From Pomphorhynchus laevis (taxonomy: Eukaryota > Acanthocephala > Palaeacanthocephala > Echinorhynchida > Pomphorhynchidae), in assembly GCA_012934845.2 (NCBI GenBank), contig WNNJ02000507.1, positions 1 through 64,000 on the forward strand: DNA of 64,000 nucleotides, given 5' to 3'. Each line of letters starts with the position of its first letter. Positions within the stretch are counted from its first letter, which is position 1. Shown piece by piece: positions 10,800 to 19,231 of this stretch. The notes below the pieces were generated by a model that saw nothing but the letters and a program-made list of their open reading frames with translations, made no database searches and had not been told where the DNA came from. The translations under genes were made by a program, and so were the position numbers.

Positions 10800-11640
10800 C
10801 CTTACTTGTAAAAGTAATCGAGTCAAGTAATTTTTCATCCTATTGTGATTATTTGTGGGTATTCATTAATCAAGTGATCAGGTATATAACATTAGGGATA
10901 TTTTATCGACCCCCTTGTTCGTCAACAACCTCTATTCGATATTTTCTGCATGCTAATGTATAAATGTCTAAAAAAGTTGATTTATTTATAAATATGTAAA
11001 CTATTTACAAATAAATTATTTGTTTTGGCGTATTTTTATATGACAAAAGTAAACTTGGATGATGATGTTCTAGTTAGTGGATGTGATCCTATTTTTATGA
11101 ACCCTTAGAGTTTTAAATCGTCTAACTTATTTCAGCATGTTCAGGGGTGTACGCGTTATAGGAAAAATAACTCTTCTTGACTTGGCATTTGTATTACTAT
11201 TAACTAAAATACAATTTGTAATATAAAGTACGGCCCTCCAATCAGTTCAAGGGACCACGCCACTCTAGATTTTCTCATTAACCTTAATTTCAAGGTAGCT
11301 TCTAATTGTAATAAATTTGCTAATTTCAAAAAAGCCGATTATCACAATATCTTTTCTTTCAAACATTCAATGGTCCAGCCCTTATATTCTTGGAATACAG
11401 CAAAGTGGGATTTCTTCCGAGATACTTTATTTTCGATATTATGGGCACATACACCTATATGCTTTATTCGTAATAGACTGATACACCCGATATGGATGGT
11501 TGCGTCCATACGATCTCTTCTAGTAAAACGCGATCATGCTTTCTGAGGTTTCAAACGGGGTATTATGTCTTTCTCATCATACAAAATTATAAGAAATAGA
11601 AAAACTTCGCAAAACGAAATAACCATCATACCTATGTTAC
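10800..11640 (+). pseudogene. Decayed LINE endonuclease and linker
   Basis: Short readable pieces in several frames follow the LINE order. The first is TLGIFYRPPCSS (10890s), the YRPP box of the endonuclease. The next is YGPPISSRDHATLDFL (11235-11280), which corresponds to the SDH box. The last is WNTAKWDFFRDTLFS (11391 on), as in linkers between endonuclease and RT. Stops are frequent. It ends where A1 begins. The family cannot be assigned. Confidence 0.5.
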
Positions 11641-11684
11641 TAATACAGTTTGAACTTTCTTGGCTGCTTAATATACTACTTACA

Positions 11685-11988
11685 TTCCAGATTATTCCTG
11701 TCAGTTCCAGATTATTCCTGTCAGTTCCAGATTATTCCTGTCAGTTCCAGATTATTCCTGTCAGTTCCAGATTATTCCTGTCAGTTCCAGATTATTCCTG
11801 TCAGTTCCAGATTATTCCTGTCAGTTCCAGATTATTCCTGTCAGTTCCAGATTATTCCTGTCAGTTCCAGATTATTCCTGTCAGTTCCAGATTATTCCTG
11901 TCAGTTCCAGATTATTCCTGTCAGTTCCAGATTATTCCTGTCAGTTCCAGATTATTCCTGTCAGTTCCAGATTATTCCTGTCAGTTCC
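11685..11988 (+). repeat. 20-bp tandem array at the 5' end of A1
   Basis: The unit TCAGTTCCAGATTATTCCTG is repeated 15.2 times without a visible change: a 16-bp partial unit, 14 full units and an 8-bp partial unit. It lies between the leader and the ORF1 start. Because 20 is not a multiple of three it is open in more than one frame by chance, so ORFs across it are not genes. By position it could be a repeated 5' UTR or promoter unit, as the monomers of some LINEs are. That role is inference. Confidence 0.97.
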
Positions 11989-12033
11989 GCTCGCTACGCT
12001 CGCGGATTGAGCTAAATCTATCGATAAAAGGTC

Positions 12034-13359
12034 ATGCCTAAAAAAGCGCGATCTCAGATCCCTGTTCCTGATCAAGAATCTTCCACATCGGAATGCAATG
12101 ATGGTTATACCAGCTTTGAAGTTGGATGCGATTCCAAAGATTGCGATGTATGGACACTTGTTCGTGTTAAAATATCCGACCACTCGGTGTATAAACGTAA
12201 ACATTTCACTTGCGGTTTTTGTACATCAGTACGACTACTACAGTTATCCTGCTCATCTACTCCTGTATCACACACGACCACTCAGACCAATGCTATTTTA
12301 GATGTTACCCTCGCATCAACACCTGACTTCGCATCATATAATCCCATTATTAAATCTACTCTCTCACACACTCCTCGTTCAACTACGTACCAAACTTCCA
12401 TTAATCTTTCTCATTCTAACAATGCTAACGGTAAAGCTTTTCATCTCGTACCTCCTCTTTCCTATTCCTCCCCCAATCTAAATAAATCTCAAACTTCTTT
12501 ATTCTCCTCACGTACTCCTTACTCGACCTCCCCTGTATCACCTCTCAATAATTTACACCCTTCCATCAAAATCATTTCCAGTAACATTTCCGATCAACTG
12601 ATTCAACACTCCATTCCTGTCACTCATGCCCCAACCTATTTTAATTCTCCTTACTCTACCTCCCACGTAACACTTTCAAATAATTTACATCCTTCATTTA
12701 AAATCATATCCAGTCACATCTCTGATCAACCGATTCAACACCCCGCTCCTGTCACACTTGCTCCAACCAATATTAATTCTTTATCAAGCACCCCTGTCAT
12801 TTCCACTTCTATCTGCTCATCTACCTCGACTCCTACCAGCTCTGTCCGTCCACCACTTCCACGAAATCGTTTTCCTTCGCGCGATCGCTGTATAATCATA
12901 TCAAACTTAAAGCTTTCCGAATCTGCTTCTCCACAATCTCGCCTCGATGATGATGTATCTGCTTTCAGGTCTATCCTAGCAACCATTCTTCCTGATGATA
13001 ACCCATCACTCTTCAATAATATCGCTCCTGTATCCTTTATTCGTTTAAACAAATCCACTAAATCCAATCATCTCAGTCCTCCACTCTTAAAAATCGTTTT
13101 CCGACATAGTTCACATGCCTCTTCGGTACTCTCCCAACGTTTTAAACTTCTTACCACTTCATCTACTTGCCGTATCTTTCCTGACCGCTCCCCTTCTGAT
13201 ATTGCCCAGCTCAATTTAGCTCGCATTGAAAAACATCGACGTGAAACAAACGGCGAGTCATCCTTATCTATACGTAAAATCAACGGAAATTTTCACGTTC
13301 TTCACACAAGGCCAAAAATTCGATGGCGTCCCATCTCTCCCCCTTGTCTTCTTCGCTAG
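12034..13359 (+). CDS. A1 ORF1, RNA-binding protein with zinc motif and RRM-like domain
   Basis: 441 residues from ATG 12034. Residues about 32-62 carry C-x4-C-x22-C-x2-C (CDSKDC...CGFC), spaced exactly as in E2 ORF1. The middle is a long Ser/Thr/Pro-rich linker, probably disordered. The C-terminal third (from RCIIISNLKLSE, about residue 287) looks like the RRM-like and following domain of CR1/L2-type ORF1: RLDDDVSAFRSIL, LLKIVF, CRIFPDRSPSDIAQLNLARI and LSIRKINGNFHVL. Such proteins coat the LINE RNA and travel with it. An upstream frame through the tandem array is not used as a start. The 3' end overlaps ORF2 by 37 bp. Confidence 0.88.
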   Translation: MPKKARSQIPVPDQESSTSECNDGYTSFEVGCDSKDCDVWTLVRVKISDHSVYKRKHFTCGFCTSVRLLQLSCSSTPVSHTTTQTNAILDVTLASTPDFASYNPIIKSTLSHTPRSTTYQTSINLSHSNNANGKAFHLVPPLSYSSPNLNKSQTSLFSSRTPYSTSPVSPLNNLHPSIKIISSNISDQLIQHSIPVTHAPTYFNSPYSTSHVTLSNNLHPSFKIISSHISDQPIQHPAPVTLAPTNINSLSSTPVISTSICSSTSTPTSSVRPPLPRNRFPSRDRCIIISNLKLSESASPQSRLDDDVSAFRSILATILPDDNPSLFNNIAPVSFIRLNKSTKSNHLSPPLLKIVFRHSSHASSVLSQRFKLLTTSSTCRIFPDRSPSDIAQLNLARIEKHRRETNGESSLSIRKINGNFHVLHTRPKIRWRPISPPCLLR

Positions 13360-14174
13360 TCGATCTCGCTCCTAAGCATACTTTTCGTCTTAGTCTATTC
13401 AATACTCGCTCCATTCTTCATAAAGCTGATATGCTTCTCGATATCTTCGATCAATTATCTATCGATATTCTCTGCATTACCGAATCCTGGCACTCTGACT
13501 CCGACGATCTTGCTATTCGTCGTCTATGTCGCTCTGGTTGTTCTCTAGTTGAATCAGCTCGTCAAATTACATCTCATACATCTACTGCGTATAACCATGG
13601 CGGTATTGTTGCCATTGCTCGTCACCCAATGTCTTTACGTAAAATCAACGTTAACATCCGTTACACTTCGTTCGAATTACTCATATGCAGATTATCAACG
13701 CCTTTCCCTCTGGAACTTGTGATTGTATACCGTCCAGGTTCAGTTGCCCCATCACGTATCTTCTTTAACGACCTTGCAGATCTAATGTCTCACTGTTCAT
13801 TGTCTTATACTCCTTCTTTTGTTCTCGGTGACTTTAACATTCGTCTTGATCGCCCGTCTGACTCTGACTCTATCACTTTAACTAATCTTTTTTCTGATTT
13901 TAACTATAAATTACTTTCAACAAGCCCAACTCATATTCTCGGCGGTGCTCTCGACATCATTGCTGTTCCTAACTGCTTCAATGACTATACCTCCTTGTCA
14001 ATTACTGATCCTGGTTTGTCCGATCATTTCCTTGTCACTCTTACTCTTACTCGTCCCCATCCTCCTTCTCCGCCTTTACCTTTATCTACACCAAGTCGAC
14101 CCTGGAAACTTCTTCGATATCCCTATTCTCTGCACAGCCTTACTCAATTCTTCACTCTTTTCACTTCCTCTTAA
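13323..14174 (+). CDS. A1 ORF2, endonuclease part
   Basis: From ATG 13323, inside the end of ORF1, this frame encodes an apurinic-type (EEP) endonuclease that would nick target DNA. Visible boxes are LFNTRSILHK (Asn), CITESWHSD (catalytic Glu), GGIVAIARHP, VIVYRPGS, FVLGDFNIRLDRP and GLSDHFLVTL (SDH). The frame stops at 14174, just after the endonuclease. The RT continues one frame over. Comparison with A4 shows one extra T in the run near 14155-14160 of A1, so ORF2 was originally one protein of about 970 residues. Confidence 0.85.
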   Translation: MASHLSPLSSSLVDLAPKHTFRLSLFNTRSILHKADMLLDIFDQLSIDILCITESWHSDSDDLAIRRLCRSGCSLVESARQITSHTSTAYNHGGIVAIARHPMSLRKINVNIRYTSFELLICRLSTPFPLELVIVYRPGSVAPSRIFFNDLADLMSHCSLSYTPSFVLGDFNIRLDRPSDSDSITLTNLFSDFNYKLLSTSPTHILGGALDIIAVPNCFNDYTSLSITDPGLSDHFLVTLTLTRPHPPSPPLPLSTPSRPWKLLRYPYSLHSLTQFFTLFTSS

Positions 14175-16233
14175 CTATCTCTCTCCCGATGATCTCTGCA
14201 TTCTGTTTGATTCTGAACTTACGTCGATCCTCAATAACCTTCTACCTAGTCGACTTCGACGTTCCCAGCGCTTGCGCCATGCTCCCTGGTTCGATTCTGA
14301 CTGTAGTCTTTCTAAGCGTCGACTCCGTCACTCTTTTCGTATGTATAAACGCTTTCTTAAACGTTCACCCAACTCACTCACTCCAAATCTTCGTGATTCC
14401 TACTTTTCTCAATGCCGTTCACATCTCATTCTTATACGTACTAAACGTACTCTCTTTTGGCGAAATCAACTCGAGTCATCTTCCAACTCTAAATCTCATT
14501 GGAAAATCTTAAACTCAATTCTTTCACGATCATCTACCCCTTGTAATATAAATCCTGATGAATTTTCTTCTTATCTACAAACTAAGCTATCTAATTTACT
14601 TTCCCTACTACCCATAGCCCCCTTGTACCCACTCTTATCTTTAAATACTTCCCTCCCAGAACTATTCCACCTTCTTCCCGTTTCGTCTGATGAAGTTTCT
14701 TCGGTTCTGCTGTCATTACCTAATAAAACCTGTCCTTCTGACCCAATATCCACTCACTTGCTTAAAAATATTTGCTCCTTTATCTTACCCTTCCTAACCA
14801 CATTGTTCAACTCGTCCATCCGTAGCCGTACATTTCCTTCCATCTGGAAATGCGCCACTGTTCGTCCTCTCATCAAAAAGCAATCTCTCGACTCCTCACT
14901 ACCATCTTCGTACCGTCCAATTTCACTTCTCCCAACCCTCTCTAAACTCCTTGAGCGTCTCATTCTTAAGCAAGTTAATACATATCTCTATTCCTCTAAC
15001 TTATTTCCTCCCTTCCAAGCCGCTTTTCGCTCTAATTACTCTACCGAAATTGCATGTCTTAAAGTTTATAACGACTTACTCATATCGCGCGATCATAAAT
15101 TATGTAGTGTCATAGTTTCTCTTGATCTATCGTCTGCTTTTGACATCGTCGATCACTCGATTCTTCTCCATCGCCTTCGTCATGATTATGGCTTCTCTTT
15201 ACCCACTGTATCATGGTTTTCTTCATATCTATCAAACCGTACATTTCGCGTATATTCTAACTCTTCTCTCTCCCATCCTTCGTCCATTCCGTCCGGTGTT
15301 CCACAAGGCTCCGTATTAGGCCCTATACTTTTCTCTCTTCTTCTTGGTGATTTGTCTTCGATTTCTCATAAATTTAACTTCCATGTTATGCAATATGCTG
15401 ATGACATTATCATCTATGCTCATGCACCTGTTTATCGTATTCACGATCTTAGTGTTTCCGCTTTGGACTGTCTTGTCTCAATTTCCAATCATCTTTCTTC
15501 CCTTCGCCTTTCTCTGAATCCTGATAAATCCAAAATTATGTGGATCCTACCTCGACGCATCGGCTTCAAACCTCCCTCCGTATCATTAAATTCTACAATT
15601 CTTCCTATCGTTGATAATCTCGTTTTCCTAGGCTTCCATTTTGACAACCGACTTTCACTTAAACCTTTCGTTATAGATAAAGTACGCTCATCTACCTTGA
15701 TATTCCGCAACCTCCGTCAAGTTCGTCGATTGATCGATTTTCCTTCTTGTATGACTCTCATATCATCTCTCCTTTTTTCTAGACTCGATTATTATCTTAG
15801 TCTATTTTCCAACTCACCCAAATCCACTCTTCTTCCCCTACAACGCATCGTCAACGCAGCTGTCCGAATTCTCCTCCGTCTTCGTCGTTTTGATCAGACA
15901 TCCTACCATCTTGCTTCTCTCGATTTGCCTACAATTTATTGTCGTGTTCAAATTCGTCTTCTTATCGTTGCTTTCCGCCTTGTAACTTTTCATACCCCTT
16001 CATTTCTCAACCTTCCTTTTCTTGATAATTATCGTCCTGTTTACTGTTCCTTGCGTTCCTGTAATTCCCTTCTTTTACATGTCCCAAACTACTCTACCTC
16101 CTTTGGACTCCGCTCCTTCCTGGTGGCTGCTCCTCTATCGTGGAATCATCTGCCCATTTATATACGCCAATCAACTTCCCTGCCGTGCTTCAAACGACAA
16201 ATCCGATCCCATTTTAACAATTTATCTGCTTGA
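14157..16233 (+). CDS. A1 ORF2, reverse transcriptase part
   Basis: An open frame of about 690 residues continues ORF2 after the one-base shift. It is itself open back to 13945, but residues before about 14157 overlap the endonuclease frame. Motifs in order are APWFDSDC (linker), RPLIKKQSL, SYRPISLLPTLSKLLER, FRSNYSTEIACLKVYNDLL, VSLDLSSAFDIVDHSIL, PSGVPQGSVLGPILFSLLL, QYADDIIIYAHA (catalytic Asp pair) and LVFLGFHFD. The C-terminus reads APLSWNHLPIYIRQ. It is the right length for a CR1/L2-like RT and C-terminal domain. The stop at 16231-16233 is followed by a short 3' UTR. Confidence 0.88.
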
Positions 16234-16254
16234 CTTTTTCATTTTTGTTTGTGG

Positions 16255-16300
16255 ACTTGTAAGCGCACAGCTTGTACGCATTTGCCACATTAAATAAATT
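16255..16300 (+). other. A1 3'-terminal stem-loop and tail
   Basis: TTGTAAGCGCACAGCTTGTA begins a stem at 16263-16279 (GCG-C-ACA, loop GCT, TGT-A-CGC). ATTTGCCAC and TAAATAAAT follow. The same arrangement ends every A and B copy that keeps its 3' end, so it is probably the site the RT binds to start copying. Confidence 0.7.
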
Positions 16301-16310
16301 TGTATTATTA

Positions 16311-16589
16311 ATATGTGTAAGTTCGTTAAATAGAATTTTCGTAATGTATTTAGTTTTATTCGTGGTCATTAATATTCATCATGTGATTAGTTTAGCTCAA
16401 TAAACTCGCAGGGAAGTTGTATCATATAATACGAATGAAATTGAATTTACAAATCACTGAAGTCTCTAATGTATCAGTTCCTTAAGATGCTTTCGATCAG
16501 ATACTATTACCTGGGATTATAAATTAACATATATTTCCAGTGTCGCATTATCTGTTCTAAATGTATTCAATGAGCTTAAAAATCCAGAC
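16311..16589. other. Spacer, no gene seen
   Basis: AT-rich DNA after A1. I see no coding motif. It may include the decayed start of the LINE fragment that follows. Confidence 0.4.
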
Positions 16590-17045
16590 CTTTGTTCATT
16601 TCTGATCCTGATAATATTTCATCGATCGTATTGCGAGAGCCTGCATCTGTATTGCGTTTTTTTGACATCTGCCGTGTTAATTGTACATTTGCTATGCATA
16701 CGATGATATCAAAATCTGGAAGGACATTCAGGACTTTTCATATTATATCCTGCTTCGTGAGGGCACATATTATATTCAATCGCGGTGACATTCGTATAAA
16801 TTTATTTAGACCGAGACGGAACCAAAATGACCTAAGACATCGAATTATCCAACATTGGAATAGCTTGCCAGCTGATGTTGCCTAGGCTAAGCATATATCA
16901 AAATTGAAGAATTATATTGTAGTTGAATTTCGCCTGGACGCTTGACTATTGATCTCAGTTATTTTTTTGTTGACTGTATTTTCTTATTGTGATGTTGTGT
17001 CTCGAGCTTTGCTCTTTTGATTATTAAATAAAATTAGGTTATATG
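16590..17045 (+). pseudogene. LINE RT and C-terminus fragment, D/E-like, internally deleted
   Basis: At about 16690-16725 one frame reads CYAYDDIKIWKDI, a decayed FADD-IKIW catalytic region as in E2. After a deletion, a second frame reads RINLFRPRRNQNDLRHRII and then QHWNSLPADVA, the LINE C-terminus. The tail at about 17000-17045 has a small stem-loop (CGAGCTTTGCTC) and TTATTAAATAAAATTAG. It is 5'-truncated and inactive. Confidence 0.6.
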
Positions 17046-17394
17046 TTAACGTTAAGGTGCTCAGCTTTGGCGTAGTATGCGTTCTTTTAAATTTGTATAC
17101 ATTTTAATGAGTGAAAGATGTAGAATGACAAAACAGAATATAAAAAGTTGAATACCAGACGAAACAAAATAAAAAACTCTACTTCAGTGTTTTAAGCGGT
17201 ATAAAAAATCCTATTATTTTTGGAATTAAAATAAAATTGTATATTATATAGATCTACACATATATGTACAATTGTATACTATATTACTTTGAACTTTGGG
17301 CTTTACATAAACTTTGTTTCATATAAAACAATTTTTTTTCTAGTTTTCTTTCTACAATCTGATCTATCCAAACAAGTCATCACTTATCGGCTGA
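17046..17394. other. AT-rich spacer, no gene seen
   Basis: Simple AT-rich sequence without a supported feature. Confidence 0.4.
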
Positions 17395-17990
17395 TTATAA
17401 TATTATTATCATGATTATAAATTTTAAGCCTTAAGGCATCACATTTAAGCCCTAAGGCTTTAATGATTTAACTCAGCCATATGGCGTCAGATGCGCCGGA
17501 TAAGCCAGGCTGATTAGCGTTTTTCATATGGTGTTCTCACCTATCGCTTACCCAATGCAATCAAGAACGAGGTTGCTTTCGGCCCTACGGCGCTCTGAGT
17601 GTCTATAACGATGGAGACGAATTTGAACAATTGACATTGATGGCGGTGTATTTTGTAAGTTTACGATCTTCCACAAAACTGGCTACCGCTTCCATTTTGT
17701 CACAGTTTGAGTCTGATAGGATTATGACAACGCGTTCTGGCACGTGTGGTTCCATACGGTGATGCGATCTGCTTCCCAAGGGAATAAAGTTGAGCCGCCC
17801 GGACGCTTTCCGTCGTTACTAGAGATTTCGACCGGTTCCAGTCTAGAAGGGGAATCTGCTGCTTCCAGGAGTATCCGTATCAATCGATTAACATATGCGT
17901 GGCGGATGTGTAGGACTTTAGATTGCCGGCAATTCAGGGGTTGTGCCCACCCTGACAAACTTCTCTTCGCACACACATGTGAAGGCTAGC
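17395..17990 (-). pseudogene. C-terminal nuclease-like domain of an RT element
   Basis: The minus-strand frame 17976-17722 reads CRQSKVLHIRHAYVNRLIR, then LEPVEISSNDGKRPGGSTL and FPWEADRITVWNHT. From memory this matches a metazoan retroelement C-terminus with RHxxxN, EPxxL, DGKRPDGxTLxPW and WDxT boxes, which look like a PD-(D/E)XK nuclease. Here PD has become PG and WD has become WN, so catalytic residues are probably lost. Downstream (to 17395) is a tail with AAAGCCTTAGGGCTT and GATAATAAT repeats, like that of E2. It is 5'-truncated. Confidence 0.55.
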
Positions 17991-18028
17991 CTAATCCTTT
18001 TACTTACATATTAGTTTCTTTTCGTAAA

Positions 18029-18153
18029 TTAGGCTTTTTGACTTGATCGATAGCACATACATTAATTTGGCTTATTTTTCTCCCAACCATTTTACCCACA
18101 AATTATTTAATTTTCTTATACTAGGCTTTTTTGACTTGATCGTTAACACATAC
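18029..18153 (+). repeat. 32-bp direct repeat, 92-bp period
   Basis: TAGGCTTTTTGACTTGATCG at 18030 recurs at 18122 with one extra T, followed by a similar word ending in ACACATAC. The origin is unknown. No gene is seen between 17990 and 18360. Confidence 0.75.
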
Positions 18154-18359
18154 TGGCGAGCGTATCTCACTATTACTTCGACGTTTTGCCTATATCTCTA
18201 AAAATTTCTGCATTCTCAATTGGCCAGGCACCTCTCAACGCGCTACTATTCGCTTTAATCCACCACTTTTCTTGTCTGTACAAAAAAGGTGATGGAGTGT
18301 AAGCGAATAGTCTAAACTCGCCCACCTGTCATCGAGGACATAGTTTGCATCTTAAAACT

Positions 18360-18650
18360 CAATATCATGGAAGGTGCCCTCGAATGTAACGTCTTTCGAA
18401 TCGAGCTGTTAGCGTGTGGAACATGTTACCGGACTTTTTAATATAAATCCATGACATTGATATATTTAAACGAAAATTATTAGAATGGATACGACATCCT
18501 GATCAGCAAACTATCCGAATGGCATACCCGTCAGATAAGCGATAATTTCAGCCATTTAACCTCGTTTTTTTCTCTTTTTTGTTTTTTGTTTGTCTATCTT
18601 TATATGTGAGCAAACTAAACAGCCTACGGGCTTTGTCTTGTGTATTAATA
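18360..18650 (+). mobile_element. LINE G copy G1, 3' fragment
   Basis: The last part of an ORF2 C-terminus plus 3' UTR. From about 18410 it is nearly identical to G2 (35240-35480). The coding trace (SVWNMLPDF) is broken by a stop in this copy. The 3' UTR has T runs, the stem-loop AGCCTACGGGCT (18621-18632) and a TTAATAATAAAT tail. High identity between G1 and G2 means recent movement. Confidence 0.8.
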
Positions 18651-18663
18651 ATAAATCGAACTT

Positions 18664-19085
18664 ACTTCAAATGATTCGGCGAAACTTTATTTTATATTAC
18701 TCATGTCAAATCATAATGACATATTTGCTATTCCAAGGCACTTTATTAACTTCGGAAATCGTTCATACAATGTTAGTGATTCAAAAGCTAAGAATTCTAA
18801 CTCAGATATCATCCGCTCTTTTCATTCTCTTTGTATCTTTAAGAAACTACTTCCGTCCCACCTTATCTCAATCGATCGCCTTTGTTAATCTCCAAACTAA
18901 ATCTTACTTTATCGTTGTTATGATTATTTCTGTATGTATGGTTAATCCTGCTCCGTATTTTCTTTCAATTATTTTTTTGTATTTTATACTCTTATAGATT
19001 GTGCAATTTTTAGTTTTTGTTTATTTTTATTTTTGTCATCTACCCAAATTTTAAGTGGATTGTTCCAAGGTTTCCACTTTAATAA
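18664..19085 (+). pseudogene. Possible LINE C-terminus of unassigned family
   Basis: One frame (18703-18888) reads FGNRSYNVSDSKAKNS and then IIRSFHSLCIFKKLLPSHL. This resembles the last 50 residues of CR1/L2-type ORF2 (RSF...FKKLLKSHL). An alternative overlapping frame with hydrophobic stretches is probably a shadow. The end has a stem AGTGGA/TCCACT (about 19052-19079) followed by TTTAATAAATC, fitting a LINE 3' tail. Confidence 0.4.
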
Positions 19086-19231
19086 ATCACTTACCAAGGC
19101 TGTTAAATTTGAAATTTTAGCTCGAACTTATTTTTTTTATTTTTGAAAATTTTAAATAAATCTGTAGTAAAACAGATTTAATATTTTCTGTTATGGAAAA
19201 TAACTTTTGTAATTTTACATAAAAATATATA

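Larger units (their letters stand above)
11648..16310 (+). mobile_element. LINE family A copy A1, nearly intact full-length element
   Basis: The order is a 5' leader (TTTGAACTTTCTTGGCTGCT at 11649), a 20-bp tandem array, ORF1 (12034-13359), overlapping ORF2 (13323-16233) and a short 3' UTR with a stem-loop and an AAATAAAT tail. Total length is about 4.66 kb. The endonuclease and RT motifs suggest the CR1/L2 branch. The only visible lesion is a one-base frame change in ORF2. The 5' boundary is set by similarity to the leader of E2, and I could not confirm a target duplication. Confidence 0.85.

Noticed and set aside
11685-11988. CRISPR-like array
   Set aside because: The units are contiguous and identical, with no spacers, in a eukaryotic LINE 5' region.
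11565-12041. 158- and 121-residue ORFs with repeated SSRLFLSVPDYSCQFQIIPV
   Set aside because: They are chance translations of the 20-bp tandem array. A 20-bp unit without stops is open in all frames, and the same array gives a similar peptide in several.
12735-13283. Minus-strand ORFs of 110 and 71 residues under A1 ORF1
   Set aside because: Shadows of the Ser/Thr/Pro-rich ORF1; no motif of their own.
14100-14174. Programmed +1 frameshift between endonuclease and RT in ORF2
   Set aside because: A1 and B1 both change frame near the same place, which looked conserved. But B2 reads straight through in one frame, and A4 keeps one frame across the A1 point. The A1 and B1 changes are different indels (extra T in A1, missing base near 61720 in B1).
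18590-18997. 135-residue membrane-like protein
   Set aside because: The overlapping frame carries LINE C-terminus-like phrases, and the hydrophobic frame is a T-rich shadow.
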